Source of the DNA: Zantedeschia hybrid cultivar
Taxonomy: Eukaryota; Streptophyta; Magnoliopsida; Alismatales; Araceae
DNA: 64,000 nt
Assembly (NCBI GenBank): GCA_030544215.1
Contig: JARZZO010000004.1
Coordinates: forward strand, 14,930,501-14,994,500
Reading direction: 5' to 3'
Shown: positions 44,051-55,400 of the stretch, piece after piece
Numbering within the stretch: position 1 is the first letter of the stretch
How the letters are laid out: each line of letters begins with the position of its first letter
The notes under the pieces: model-generated
Told to the model about the DNA's origin: nothing
Database searches by the model: none
The model's input: the letters and a program-made list of their open reading frames with translations, nothing else
Translations under genes and position numbers: made by a program

Positions 44051-47000
44051 CCATCATATGCTTGTGATCTGTCAAGAGCCATCAATGGCCACTTGCTAAG
44101 AGGTTTCAGCGTTCTCACAATCTGTTTTGAATATGAACCTACATTAGCATTTTATGTAGGATTTGCATATTCTAGAATCAAAACCATGGATGATCACATT
44201 TTATGAGTTTTCAATATTCTCACAGTTTTATTTGGTTCCACTTTAGTATTTGGACAACTGTGTTCGGTTCCAAGCCCAAGCTGAGAGAAAATAGCCTCAG
44301 ATGCAAGGATTGCAGAATTACATCGGTTCTTAGAATCTGCAGGGTTTAATACGATCCAGATCAGAATCGCAATTGAAATTGGAATCAGCTTAAAATCAGT
44401 GCAGGAACGGCCAATTTTGGACTAATTCTAGCTGATTCAAGTCTATCTCTATTCCCTTTACCCTTTGTTTTCAATTATAGTAGGGATCAGATTTGCCACT
44501 TGAAATGGGATCATCATTGGCCGATCTTGATCTGAATCAGCTGAATCAGATTGGAATTGGCTGATCCTGTTAGATGGTTTATGCACAACTATCATTGTCC
44601 AAGTTCAATGCCAGTTAGAAGAAAACAATTGTGTTTTTCCTTTGTGTTGAAAACTCAGACAGTTTTTTAAAGATATAGTTTATGGTTGTTTGCATTCTCC
44701 AATGGTACATTGGATTCCTTTTCCTATCCTGATCATTTGGTTTCCATGGATGAACACTATGAAACTCATGTTCATGGAATTTGATTTTTGCATATTAGTG
44801 ATTATATATACACACGCACATTCATATGTATACATGTGTTTGTGTTAATGAAACTATTATTATCTTGCTTTGGCATGTACATGCACATCATATTTGGTCA
44901 TTTTTTTTCTAGGTTCTATTGGATAACATCGATCTTGGAAGGAAAAAAAATGCAAATAAAGCACTCTTTCTCTTCTGGATTCTTTCCTTCTCTCTTCTGG
45001 GATTATGGTGCAGGTCATTAACATAAATTGCTTTATGGATAATCACTATTTCCCTCTGACTTATACTCTTCAATGAGTTCAAGTGTGAGCTAAATATCTC
45101 ACTGTGAACATAATTTCCCAAAAACCCGACCAGTATGCTAGTTGACTATCGTTGCATCTGACCACAGCCCTGCTAGGTGGGAAACAAAGGGCACATTGGA
45201 TACTAAGAGGTACATCTACCGAGTACCAGCCAGCGAAGTGGTCTAAAGTTGACTCCCAGCTTGCAAGCTCCATTAGTTTGTTAAGCTACCCCAGATTTAG
45301 TTCAAAAAGTGTTCTGTCATCACCCATCTCTCAAATCCGTATCCTCACAAACCCTGCTAGTCAGCTTGTGAGCATGAGGTAATTTGATCTAAGTTAAGGG
45401 AAACAAAGAAGCTGATTTGCTGGCAGCTTGATGGCACACCACTCTGTGTTTATAGCTATCATTCTATATGATCAACAATCTACTTCCCAGTTTGATTTCT
45501 TTGAGCTACCTTACAAGATCCTTTTGTCATCGTTAAAGAGAAATGTCAATGTGGTTCTGACTTGATTAGCCTGACAAAAGATCCAAGTGCTAAGCCTTAA
45601 TTTGCAGTTTATCTCCATGGAGAAGAATATCTTAAGCAGCTAAACCACACAACAATTTTCAAGGCTGCTTTATGATTTTCCATGTCTCATTAGACTGCTT
45701 ATTCTCTATAATGGATGACAAGTTATGGCATGTGAGTGTATAAACTTAAACTTTGGGAATGCTTTGTTGTTGATTGTGCATATCTTGATCCACTGTTGTC
45801 ACTTATTTCCAGAACGTGGATTCAACTTTATAAACACTTATCCTATTTGAACTTTACCCTCCAGGGGTACTCTGCCCTCATAACAGGACCTAGCCCTTGG
45901 ATACTTTATTAGTGAATTTAGGTGAACTTATCTGGGATTATCTCTTTATCCGGTGGATTTGATACTTGTATCCCTTAACCATTCTAATCGAGTTAGTCAA
46001 TTATTGTGTTGCCAGAGTTGTGAAATTTGCTTATTGTAACCAAGAATCTGAATCAGTCTGCTATATCTGGCTCAATTTTTCTCAAATAAAATGCAGACAA
46101 GGGATATTTCTTCTGGAGAATGAAATAGCATTTAGTGAAGCAATAATAGAAGAAAGGGAGAAGGGAATTAACGAAATAGAGTATCAAATTGGACAAGTCA
46201 ATGAAATGTTTAGGGACCTTGCTGTCCTAATTCATGAGCAACGTGTAATGATAGGTAGGACTCCGACAAAACTTCTATTGAAAGTTCAAGCCTGTTTTGT
46301 GGCTTCTTATCTTCAGACAAATGCTACTAGAATTTTAAAGTTTTTAACTTATCAGATGATATTGACACAAAAATTGATGCTGCTGCCACAACAACCGCCG
46401 ATGCTAAAGTTCAAGTTTCCAAGGCTTCCAAAAGCATCAAATCCAAATCATCATGGGTGAGTATGAGATTTCTTGAAACACTAGTCAACAACAATGATGC
46501 ATCTCTGTTTGCTTAGTGGTTGAAATCCGTAAGTCCAACTTGCAGAATTACTGCAACCAAGGTTTAACTACTCCTGTGGCATGTTGCAACCAGAACATTG
46601 TAGTGCCGAAAGGAAAGCAATGCCATTGAGAACAGTTGTACATTATGGAAGTTCCAATGTCTATCCAATTGTACGCGATCACTCTAAGAAAAGGGACAAA
46701 TTATTTTAATTGGAAATATAAAAGCAGTAAGAATGACGAAGAACAAGGATGCTTTTGATGATAATAACAAAAAGACGGGGAGATTGGAACTGCAGAACCT
46801 AAGTTCTGTTCTGAGAGTTCCAAACTTAAGTTTGGTGCCTTCTACTGTCTGATCTTTAGATTGGACAACAGGAATGCGGTGTGGCATGTCACTCCAAGAC
46901 CAGCATATCACATGGATGCTTTAGATAAGCCAAAATTACCCAATGCATACTTACTACAAGAAAAATCAAGCAGAAGTTTCTTTGAAAGTGGCAAATTAGG

Positions 47001-47312
47001 CAGAAATTGCCTTATGAATTACTTGTAAAATGAGTTATAATAACAATAGAAAGCCATCCAGAACCAACGGCAAGAAATGGGCATGAACAGCCAAAAGATA
47101 TGAGTACAACATGTGCAAGACGACCCTCCTCCAACACACAAATGACACATTATCTTGGCCATGTTTGTTTATGATTTTTCTCTTAATCTCTATTTTCTGT
47201 TTATTGTTCCTTTCCATGTGCTAATTGTCATCTTGATTGGTTGCAGTGTTGGTGGCTGCTGGTGATTCTTGTTGTGGTAATTGTTATTATCATCCTTATC
47301 ATTTTCTTATAG
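43000..47312 (+). CDS. SYP22-like: SYP2-family syntaxin (Qa-SNARE, vacuolar/prevacuolar)
   Basis: Syntaxin of the Pep12/VAM3 group, which drives membrane fusion at the prevacuolar compartment and vacuole. Predicted exons with GT-AG introns: 43000-43172, 43252-43342, 43430-43569, 43666-43740, 46097-46254, 46356-46456 and 47247-47312. These sum to 804 bp, or 267 residues, about the length of Arabidopsis SYP22. The start MSFQDL matches the family. Exons 1-4 form the N-terminal helical (Habc) domain with DSKLAREFQAVLLDFQKAQR. Exon 5 starts the SNARE helix (LENEIAFSEAIIEEREKGI, then QVNEMFRDLAVLIHEQ, with the zero-layer Gln kept). Exon 6 ends the helix. Exon 7 is a 21-residue hydrophobic anchor. 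The residue after the zero-layer Gln is Arg where relatives have Gly. Intron 4 is 2.36 kb. Which SYP2 paralogue it is cannot be told. Confidence 0.9.
43741..46096 (+). other. Large intron 4 of the syntaxin gene
   Basis: GTAAGG donor and AAATGCAG acceptor. It holds a (GT)n/(GA)n microsatellite (about 43977-44048) and a degenerate stretch rich in GAATCAG/GATCTGAATC words (about 44330-44570) that looks like an old dispersed repeat. Short open frames on both strands inside are not supported as genes. Confidence 0.75.
44018..44048. repeat. (GA)n microsatellite
   Basis: About 15 perfect GA units within the syntaxin intron 4, preceded by GT-rich sequence. Confidence 0.95.
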
Positions 47313-48039
47313 TGCCTGAATTGCATCTGTGGTACCAAGTTCTTTGTGGAGCAGACAAACGCTTCATGATTGTGCCTTGTGGAGGAGTGCAACTGATAAT
47401 AGTTTGATAGATGTCTGTGTATAATTTAAGTCTTCCAAGGTGGAATATGGCATGGTTCTTATGATTGGTGTTCTTTATATTGAGAAAACTATGATAGCAG
47501 ACCACTCCCATAAATGTGGGGACCAAGAATGCATCAAGCTCTTCCTGACAAGTCCCCTATAAACGTTGTCCCTCCAAACGTGGGGTGCAGCCCCTAATAC
47601 AGGACCGGTATCAAAACTTCAAATATCTCTATTGCCGTGGGCAGTTTATGAAGACATAGTGGCTTGCTTATGTCCAGTTTTGGGTTTGCCTATCAGAACA
47701 TTGTTGTCACTGAAGATTTAACAGGGCCAAAAGTCAAGAACTAGCCTGTGTTGAGCTCTAATGGGCCTGGTTCGGACAGTAGAAGCCTTTGCTTAATGGG
47801 CTTGCTTTCCCACTTCCAAACAAGGACCAAATACATAAACACAAGCCCAAAAGCTGGTGAGCTGTCTATGCCCACATGTACACCATATACTTGTTGTGCA
47901 AGAAAGGGAAAAGAGAAGAAAATGGGTGTTTTTTATACCCAAAAGGCCTCCCTAAGGGATAAAAAGTAAAAAGGTTTGTAGAAGATGGAGTAGGTGGAAA
48001 GGTAGGGGGGACCAATGGAAAAAGATCATGTGCCCTCAC
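47313..48039 (+). other. Syntaxin 3' UTR and downstream intergenic DNA
   Basis: Non-coding. The first 200 or so bp are probably 3' UTR. The rest has no recognisable gene and ends at the TG of the copia LTR at 48040. The short overlapping frames here have no domain. Confidence 0.5.
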
Positions 48040-49600
48040 TGTTGGGTTCTCGGGTTTCTCCGGATCTCCAGCGTAACGGAAATAAAAATAAAAACGGAGA
48101 TCCATTCCCATTTCGAAAAAACTAAAATCTCGATAATCGAATTATTAGATCTTACTGTATGCGGATTTGGATCCGCAACCGTTCGGTTCCGTCGGTGCGA
48201 CACCGCAAGCCGCGCAAGCGCCCGGCCTCTAGCGGAGTCCACACGATCCTCCTTGTGACGGATATCCTCATGTTCCTTGTTCTTCGCAGCCACGAAACCT
48301 CCGCCAGTCGCCGCAACGATCGCCGCAACGCGCGGACGATTTCCCATCGAACGGGAGTCGGAGAAGCGATGGAGCAGATCCGAGGATCCGGATCTGGCCT
48401 AGGGTGCCAAAGAGAGAGAGAAACATAGGAGGGGGCGGCTAGGGTTAGCAGCAGCTTGGCCTACTCAGTCCGTTCGCTACATTTTATACTAATAGCGCGG
48501 TATTTCATAAAAACCCCCGGTTTGTACAAAACCCACTTATTTATCCATCGCCTTAAAAATCATTTGCGTGTGACCCTCTAGGCCCAATAACCAGTCCGGT
48601 TAATAGCCCAATGAGCCCAGTGACTCCTCACTGGCTTTATTAATCAATTAATAACTCTTTATTAATTAATTAATCAATCGAATTGATGTCGCACATCAAA
48701 TTCGATCGGGCGTCCAATCACGTTGGGTGCCAAGCAACATCGCGTGAACTCGGAAGGTATCGGGGTTAAGTAACCCACTCTTGGAACCTTTCCGCCGACA
48801 AGTTACCACGTGGATATAATCCTTCATTCGTACAATGCTCTCGAGTCAACTCAGGGTATGTCATGCTGTCAAACCCTAACCGGTCAACTCACTTGGATTG
48901 GATGTCGCTAATAAATATCGGAAAACTCCTTTCCCGATATTATCATCCGTCCTGGCCAGGGACTTTCGCGCATCCTTCCTAGAGCATTCTCTCTTATCGT
49001 ACCGAGAGCGAATGATTCCTTATTGACACTCAATTTCCTTCGACGGTATTCCGTTGTACCCGATCCTTGGCTGTTTAGAATCCCATAGTTAGATATTCAT
49101 AAACTAAGGTCAAAGCACAGAAGTCCACCGACAAGGTGTCTTTGGTGTCTCAGGTCCGAGGACCATCCACGCAACTGTGACAATAGAATCAAGCTGGTTG
49201 ACAGTGAGGTACAATACCATCCAGCGATTCAGTCGGATCAGTTTAGTAAACTCATTCTCCAATGAGCACCTACAGATTCGCTTTAGTGTCTCCACACAAG
49301 TGACTATAAGATCAGTCACCCTAATCTCATGAACATGAGTAATCTGTACTAGTCTAACCGGATATCCGATGTCCTTCTTGGATATCCTCCGACTAAAAAC
49401 AATTAAGAATATGTGTGTTTAAGTGATCAGTCTCACTAGTATGATCTCATCATAATCTGATCACTATCGCACATATTCACGGACTTCATTATGACACGAT
49501 AATTAATACGATTTACACACAATGAATATTATGTCATTATATTAATAAATAAACGAGATTTACATAGTCAGATTGGCTTGTAGGCCACCTAAGACTAACA
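48040..49600 (-). mobile_element. 3' LTR of a minus-strand Ty1/copia element, copy C
   Basis: On the minus strand it starts TGTTAGTCTTAGGTGG (at 49600) and ends GAACCCAACA (at 48040), 1561 bp. The adjacent internal minus-strand sequence AAATGGGGTGAG (49601-49612) is a fitting polypurine tract, so this is the 3' LTR of the element whose RT fragment lies to its right. It is related to 1-964, 965-1490 and 4549-6132. Confidence 0.85.
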
Positions 49601-50128
49601 CTCACCCCATTTGTTGTCCAGTGATTGTAGAATATCCCCTTATTGCCCTCCCTAGAACGTATGTCCATTTTTCCCCCAAAAGAAAGTGAATGCTATAGTT
49701 GCAGAATGCTATAGTTGAGGAAGGCAGTCTTCACATCCATCTGTCAGATCTTGTAATCGTAGTGTGCAGTTATGGCGAGTAGAACTCTGATCGACTTTAT
49801 CATGGCAACTAGTGAGAAAGTCTCGTCATAGTCAATTCCTTGCCTTTGACGATATCCCTTTGTCACCAACCTTGTCTTATAAGTATCGATCCGTCCATCA
49901 GCACCGATCTTTCTCTTAAAGATCCACTTGCATCCGATGGGTACAATACCCTCGGGCAAGTCCTCCAAGTTCCAAACTTGGTTGGTGTACATGGACTGGA
50001 TTTCTGAGTTCATAGCTTCTCGCCACTTCCCGGCTTCTGGGCCTCTATGACCTCCTGGTAGGTTTTAAAATCATCATCCTCATTATATTCAACCTTAAAC
50101 TCACCTTCAGCGATATGTCCCACATATC
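49601..50128 (-). pseudogene. Ty1/copia RT N-terminal fragment, split by a gypsy insertion
   Basis: The 89-residue minus-strand frame (50013-49744) reads MNSEIQSMYTNQVWNLEDLP, then GCKWIFKRKIGADGRID, KTRLVTKGYRQRQGIDYDET and VLLAITAHYDYKI, the start of a copia RT of the Tork/Angela style (style is inference). Upstream, FKVEYNEDD and WREAMNSE remnants follow in another frame. After MDVKTAF the sequence jumps to the polypurine tract, so the rest of RT and RNase H are deleted. A 16-bp repeat (GAATGCTATAGTTG) lies near the jump. The 5' side is cut at 50128 by the Tat-type element. Confidence 0.85.
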
Positions 50129-50315
50129 TGTAGACACGCTAATTTTGACGTCATTTCGAGTAAATTTCATATCATATAATAATGCCTCGAAATGGTCTGA
50201 TAATTAATCATTAATTAATTTTTATTAATCTTTTTAAGTGTCGGATTTAACATATGTGTTTAAGTTAATCAATTGAATTGATTTTAGCTCAAATTTGAGT
50301 TAAAATATGAAGAAT

Positions 50316-50614
50316 TCTAAAAGACGTCGACCCACGTGGACGCCATTTAGAGTTTATTCCTATTTTAACGTTTAAATTTGAATTTTAATTAATTAATTAA
50401 TTAACTAAAAGACGTCTGGACATGTCGACGCGTTTTAGGTTTCCTAAATGGTTTTAACTTCCTCTCCGGATGTTTATCCTTATCTTAATTAGTCTAAAAG
50501 ACGTCTACATAGATGGACGCGTTTTACCTAATAAAGATAAAGATAAGTTTTCCCGGATATTTATCCTTATCTTAATTAATCTGAAAGGCGTCAGCCAAGG
50601 TGGACGCGTTTTAG
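50316..50614 (+). promoter_or_regulatory. Four inverted motifs with constant 10-nt spacer (LTR)
   Basis: At 50316-50351, 50405-50438, 50493-50526 and 50581-50614 the LTR has near-perfect 12-13-bp inverted repeats of the form TAAAAGACGTC-N10-GACGCGTTTTA. The spacer is exactly 10 nt in all four. The unit period is 88-89 bp, and the sequence between units (CCGGATNTTTATCCTTATC) is also partly repeated, so the array looks like a diverged tandem repeat whose palindromic core has been kept. The same four occur in the 3' LTR at 63474-63772. The first spacer contains CACGTG. Confidence 0.7.
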
Positions 50615-50713
50615 ATAATTACAGATAAAGATGAATTAATTAGTATTTATCTGTCGGTTAAGATGGATAGATTCGGAGTTTTTCAAATGTTAATCGCGAA
50701 CGCAAGAAATGCC

Positions 50714-50721
50714 TATAAATA
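50714..50721 (+). promoter_or_regulatory. Probable TATA box of the LTR promoter
   Basis: TATAAATA, followed by a purine-rich stretch. Transcription would start about 25-35 bp downstream. The identical site in the 3' LTR is at 63872-63879. Confidence 0.6.
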
Positions 50722-51447
50722 CCCTGCATGTTGAAGAGTAAAAAAAAAGGAGAGAAGAGAATTGAGTTGAGTTGAGCCATAGCGTTATAGCGAGTTGAAG
50801 ATTGAAGCAACGTCGTAACGCCGGAGCGCTGCCATTTCCAGAAGTCGGCGTCCCTTTCAAGATCTTCATCCTTTCAAAGCTTCAACCGACTGGGCATAAG
50901 TTTTTCATTACTGTATTTGCATCTTTCATCTTCATTAGTTTCATTCTTCATATTCACTTCATGCAAACACACACCACAGCATAATCTTTCAAAAACCTAC
51001 TTGATCTAAGGGGTTTCAAAGCCATTAAAAAAGTGAGTTTGCTGTTTTAAATATGCTTAACATCATGATTAGTTCAGATACTACTTCTACTTAAATTCTC
51101 ATCATTGTTCCTTCGTTTTCTGTTTCTGTCTCTGCTGCACTCAACAACAACGAGAGATTCAAAAGGGGGAAATCAAGCATAACTTCTGGACGATCCTCAA
51201 CCTCAAATTCCACAGCAAGAACAAAGAAGCAAAGAAAGGGCTCTCTTTCTTCAGCTGGCTGAGGAAGGAGAACCAAGGACTCAATCTTCCGCGTTTAAAA
51301 GGTAAGCGATCATATCTCTTTTGAAACTTTTTTAAGTTAAAAGTTTCTGGCGATCACTGCACTTTAGTTGCTGTTTTTAATAGGTTAGTTTACACTAAAC
51401 AACATAGATATTTCATGTTGATCACACGGTCATTCTAAGCACCTACA

Positions 51448-52481
51448 GCTTTTTTGGCGATCACGGTGGGACTTGGTCTCGCCATCTTTTAGTTTCTTTT
51501 TGTTCTTGCTATCATCATATCGGGCACCCACGGTGCACCATTTGTGTCTCTGGACACGTCCTCACCAATTGGTGAGTGTTTAGTTTAATTAATTTTCCTC
51601 GTGCACCACGTGCACACCCCAGTGGCAAGATCTTGCCCTCCCCTTGATTAATTCAAAAAGTTGTTTTTGTGATAAAAATGATGTGTGATTGATTGTTTTT
51701 CTAGTTGTTAGTTAGTAAATCATCCTGTTTAAAATCTGGAACTAAAAATTTTGCATGAGTCGATTGTTTACTGCTTTTTTATCTCGTTTGAGGAGGATTC
51801 AACCCAGAAAATCCTCCTGGAAAATAGTTTCTGCGAACTGAAAAGCGTCCAGGATCGCTGACGCGTTTCAAAACCGCGTCAACACCCCTAGACGCCTTTC
51901 AGGCTTCACAGTTTCTCTGCTGTCTGCATCTGCTTCTGCGAAAAATTAAGTTCTGTTTTGAATAGCGTCGACTACCATCGACGCGATTCAGACAGTTTCT
52001 TAATTTTTTTCGGTTTCCAGATTTCTGTGTTCTGAGTGCTAGCTACCCATTACTTACTAAGCATTAGAGGCCATCCAGGCCACAGGATATACGCATTGAG
52101 GCTAATACTCTCCTCTTCTTAGGAACACATTACTCGACGTCAGCAACTCTCTCTGATTGGGTTGGTCCCTTGATCAGACTAGAGAAGTTGACGTTGAGAC
52201 CTCCATAAGTCCCCAAAATCAAGGTATTCCTCCTTGATCATCGGGCTGGTTGTACCAATTGAAGTCCTGGTTAGATTCTGAAAGCGTTGTGAGAGAAAGC
52301 CCTAGAGAATAACGGTGGAAATTGAACTGAAACTAGGATCCTTTCCCTGAGCGAAATTGTGGTTTAATCCAATTCAAATAACTCAACAAGGAATCCTAAA
52401 ATCACGTTAAACATCCACTTGTTTGACTAATCTCTGTACAACTTGTTTGATTAAGTCTTTGAAGAAAGAGAATCTAACATC
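51448..52481 (+). other. 5' leader with candidate primer-binding site
   Basis: TTTTTGGCGATCACGGTGGG starts at 51451. It has the place and style of the TTTGGCGACTC-type tRNA-Arg primer-binding sites of Tat/Ogre-group elements, but differs from those I remember, so it is a candidate only. Three more RCGTC-N10-GACGC motifs lie at 51838-51870, about 51868-51902 and 51958-51991. No protein frame of note before 52482. Confidence 0.5.
51838..51991 (+). promoter_or_regulatory. Three inverted motifs with constant 10-nt spacer (leader)
   Basis: AGCGTC-N10-GACGCG (51838-51870), CGCGTC-N10-GACGCC (about 51868-51902) and AGCGTC-N10-GACGCG (51958-51991). Each is part of a 12-13-bp imperfect inverted repeat with outer CTGAAA/TTTCAG-like arms. 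They match the four LTR motifs in core and spacer length, although the surrounding sequence is different. Confidence 0.65.
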
Positions 52482-55400
52482 ATGTTGCTACGATCAGGTA
52501 GGGACTTGAGTGTGGCTCCAGACGCCATGGTTAATTACGAGGGAGATGCTAATGCCCCTCGGGATTCTGAATACAACTATGAGAGTGGGAGAGATGTTGA
52601 TGCCTCCCGTAGTTCTATCCCCATTCCATATCGTCTAGATGGGAATGTTCGGACACCTCTTTTGCCTCCACGTGATCAATATCCTGATCCTCTTCCGCAT
52701 GAATATGCGATCCCTAATCCTGATCTTGAGGGGGACATGAATCAGAATGATCCCTCATCCTCTGATCCTACGGATCTCATCAATGCTCTGGGAGTTCTTG
52801 CCTCCCGACTGGACCCTCAGCAGTTCGAGGCGATCCAATCTATTTTGAAGGGGAAGGCACCCATGCAGCCTGCCGAGCCGAACCCTGTGGCTCCCCCTGC
52901 TGTTCCTCAGCAACCTTCTTTTCCTCCTCCTTATATCCATCAGGCCGTGGAGGGCCTTCATATTACTTCTCGGCCAGCTGGGCCGCAGCTTTCATCATCT
53001 AGGCAACCGGCTAGACCGCAAACGCCTGCTTATCAAAATGCCCTCGGGCATGGCGGAAGCTCTGCCGGACCTCCCCTCTATTGTCCACCCTGCCCAACGT
53101 ACTCTAGGCAGCAGGCCTACCAAGTACCTCCTCCTCCTCCTCCTCCCCAAGCAGATCTGACCACACAAACGCTGCTGGCCAAAATAAAGCGTATGGATGA
53201 GCAATTTAATAACCTCCAGAAAATGATGGGGGTCAAAGCTGTGCCAGAGATCAGTCTACCGAGTCTGCCAGTATTCCATCTGCCACCCTCTGAGATGCCA
53301 GTGTACCGAAAGTACAACGGTACTGGTAACCCCTTCACACATCTGAAGGAGTTCATGTATGAATCCTCTTTCTGGCAGAATGATAAGAGGTCGTTGGCCT
53401 TCTTGTTCAGGAGATCTCTAGAGGGACCAGCCCTCGAGTGGTTCTTTCCCCTGGAACCCTCAGAAGTAGAAGATTACGGTATCGTTTCACGCAAATTCAT
53501 TCAACGATACCAGGACAGAGTTGCACCCTCTTTGTCTATCACGGACCTCATTGCAGAAAAGATGAAACCTGATGAGGAGTTTGTCAGTTTTGCTGACAGG
53601 TGGCGGGGTCTGGCTGAAAAGGTGAAGGATCACTTGTCCGAGTCCGAACAAGTGAAAATGTTGATTTCCAATGCCACCCCCCAGTTCAAGTTCGTCCTCT
53701 CCTTGAACAATTTGACTAACATGGCAGAGCTCTATGAAAGAGCACGGTACTGCCAGAATGCTTTCAAGGACGCTACATTCTCTAGCGTCTTTGATCCTCA
53801 TAGACCTAGCAGGTCTCCGCCTCGGAAGCCTGCAGTGCCGAACTCTTCCAACACAGGTCCGACTACCGAGGGCACGCTCTCTCATGAGCAAGTGAGTACC
53901 ATGAACAATAACTCGCCCCAGTTCGTGAGGAGTCAGCAGCAGTACCAGAGGCCACAGCAGCAAGGGTACAGACAGCAGCAGAACCCCCAGTACCAACAAC
54001 AGTATCAACGGCCCCAGCAGCCGAATCAGAATCAGAACCAGCAACAGCTACAGCAACAGCCGCAACGGCAACAGCAGTACCAGCAACCCCAGCAACAGCA
54101 GTATCAGCAGCAGCAACAGCCACAGTACCAGCCGCGCGCACCGCCGGCGTACCACAATGTCCCTCCTCCTGGTGACTACAACCAGCAGAGGAGACCTCCA
54201 GGCCCGAAGAGGGCAGAATACCCGGCTCTCCCAGAATCCTTGGCCGATATCTTCAGTGCTTTAATGGCATCCAATGCCTTAGTTTTGCCAAGGGAAAAGG
54301 CCGTCTGGCCTCAAAATGCCGATACGTCCAGATATTGCTACTTCCATAGGCAACCTGGGCATACCATTGACACCTGCTTCCAATTCAGAGATTATATTCA
54401 TGATCTCAACGAGCAGGGCGGCATAGACTGGGAGGAAATGAAGAAATACATAACAGCCCTGAAGGCGAGGAGACCGCAACAGCAGCAGCAGCAGCAGCAA
54501 GCAAGACCACCGGCACAAGCAGCAACACCACCCAACATGGGCATAGTGCAGAATCCACTCCCGGAGCACCAGAACCAGAACCAGGTTGCTCCCATTCTAA
54601 CGAACAGCCAGTCTGAGGCTGGTCGTAGGCAACAATGGAGGATAGAGGACTCTTCCTCTCTTTATTCAACGGGTCACGTTCAAAGTACCGCAGAGCGACT
54701 ACCACGCCGCACCATCCACATACCCAGACCACAACCCGTCACCATCACCCCTCTACCCACACCCACATATCACTCGCCCTCACCCAATAACCCACTACCA
54801 CTACCCACCTTCCTTAGACCCATTGCGCCCCGCACTCCTACGCCTCCATCATATACCCCTCCGCAAACCAATAACGCGCCCCTTTTACCATCTAGGCCAT
54901 TACTACGCGTACCATTTCCTACTTCACCCATTACCACTACCACCTACCCAGATATGCCCCAACCATCCAAACCGCTACTACGCGTACCATTCCCCACTTC
55001 GCCAACCACTTACCCATCTACCATCCAACCCTCTAGGCCTTTAATCCGCACCGCGCCATCACCACCTAACCCAACGCCACCACCTACGCATCAACCCTCC
55101 GCACCGCTTACGCCACCCGACTCTGCGGTACTCAAGGTGTCACCCGGATCCTCCACGGTCGAGGAACATGCGCTCCGGAGTGGAAGGATTTTCAACAAGG
55201 TCTTTCCTCAGTCCACAGTCCGAGACGGCCCATCACAGCCGACTGAGGAAGCCCATAATGAAGAGAGTGCACCAGGCACTCAATATGACTTGTTGAAACA
55301 TCTGGACAGAACACCGGCACGGATCACTGTACTTGAATTGATTAAAAGGTCCAAGATTCACCAAGAAGCCTTAATGGAATACCTACAGAAGGTGATGGTC

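Larger units (their letters stand above)
50129..51447 (+). repeat. 5' LTR
   Basis: Starts TG at 50129 and, by my reading, ends CA at 51447, just before a primer-binding-like sequence; the right end is inferred because the second LTR leaves the window at 64000. Contains four regular hairpin motifs (50316-50614) and a TATA box at 50714. The palindrome-rich part is in the presumed U3. Confidence 0.75.

Noticed and set aside
43741..46096. Short frames in the large syntaxin intron
   Set aside because: No domain; some are made of (GA)n or AT-rich sequence, and exon-exon continuity of the syntaxin is sound without them.
48036..48428. Overlapping 80-100-codon frames at the start of the copia LTR
   Set aside because: They recur, with stops, in the other LTR copies and have no domain; LTR sequence.
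53487..54141. Long minus-strand frames (185 and 92 codons) opposite gag
   Set aside because: They are shadows of the Gln- and Pro-rich coding region; their Leu/Val- or Ala/Gly-rich content is what CAG- and CCN-rich codons give in reverse.
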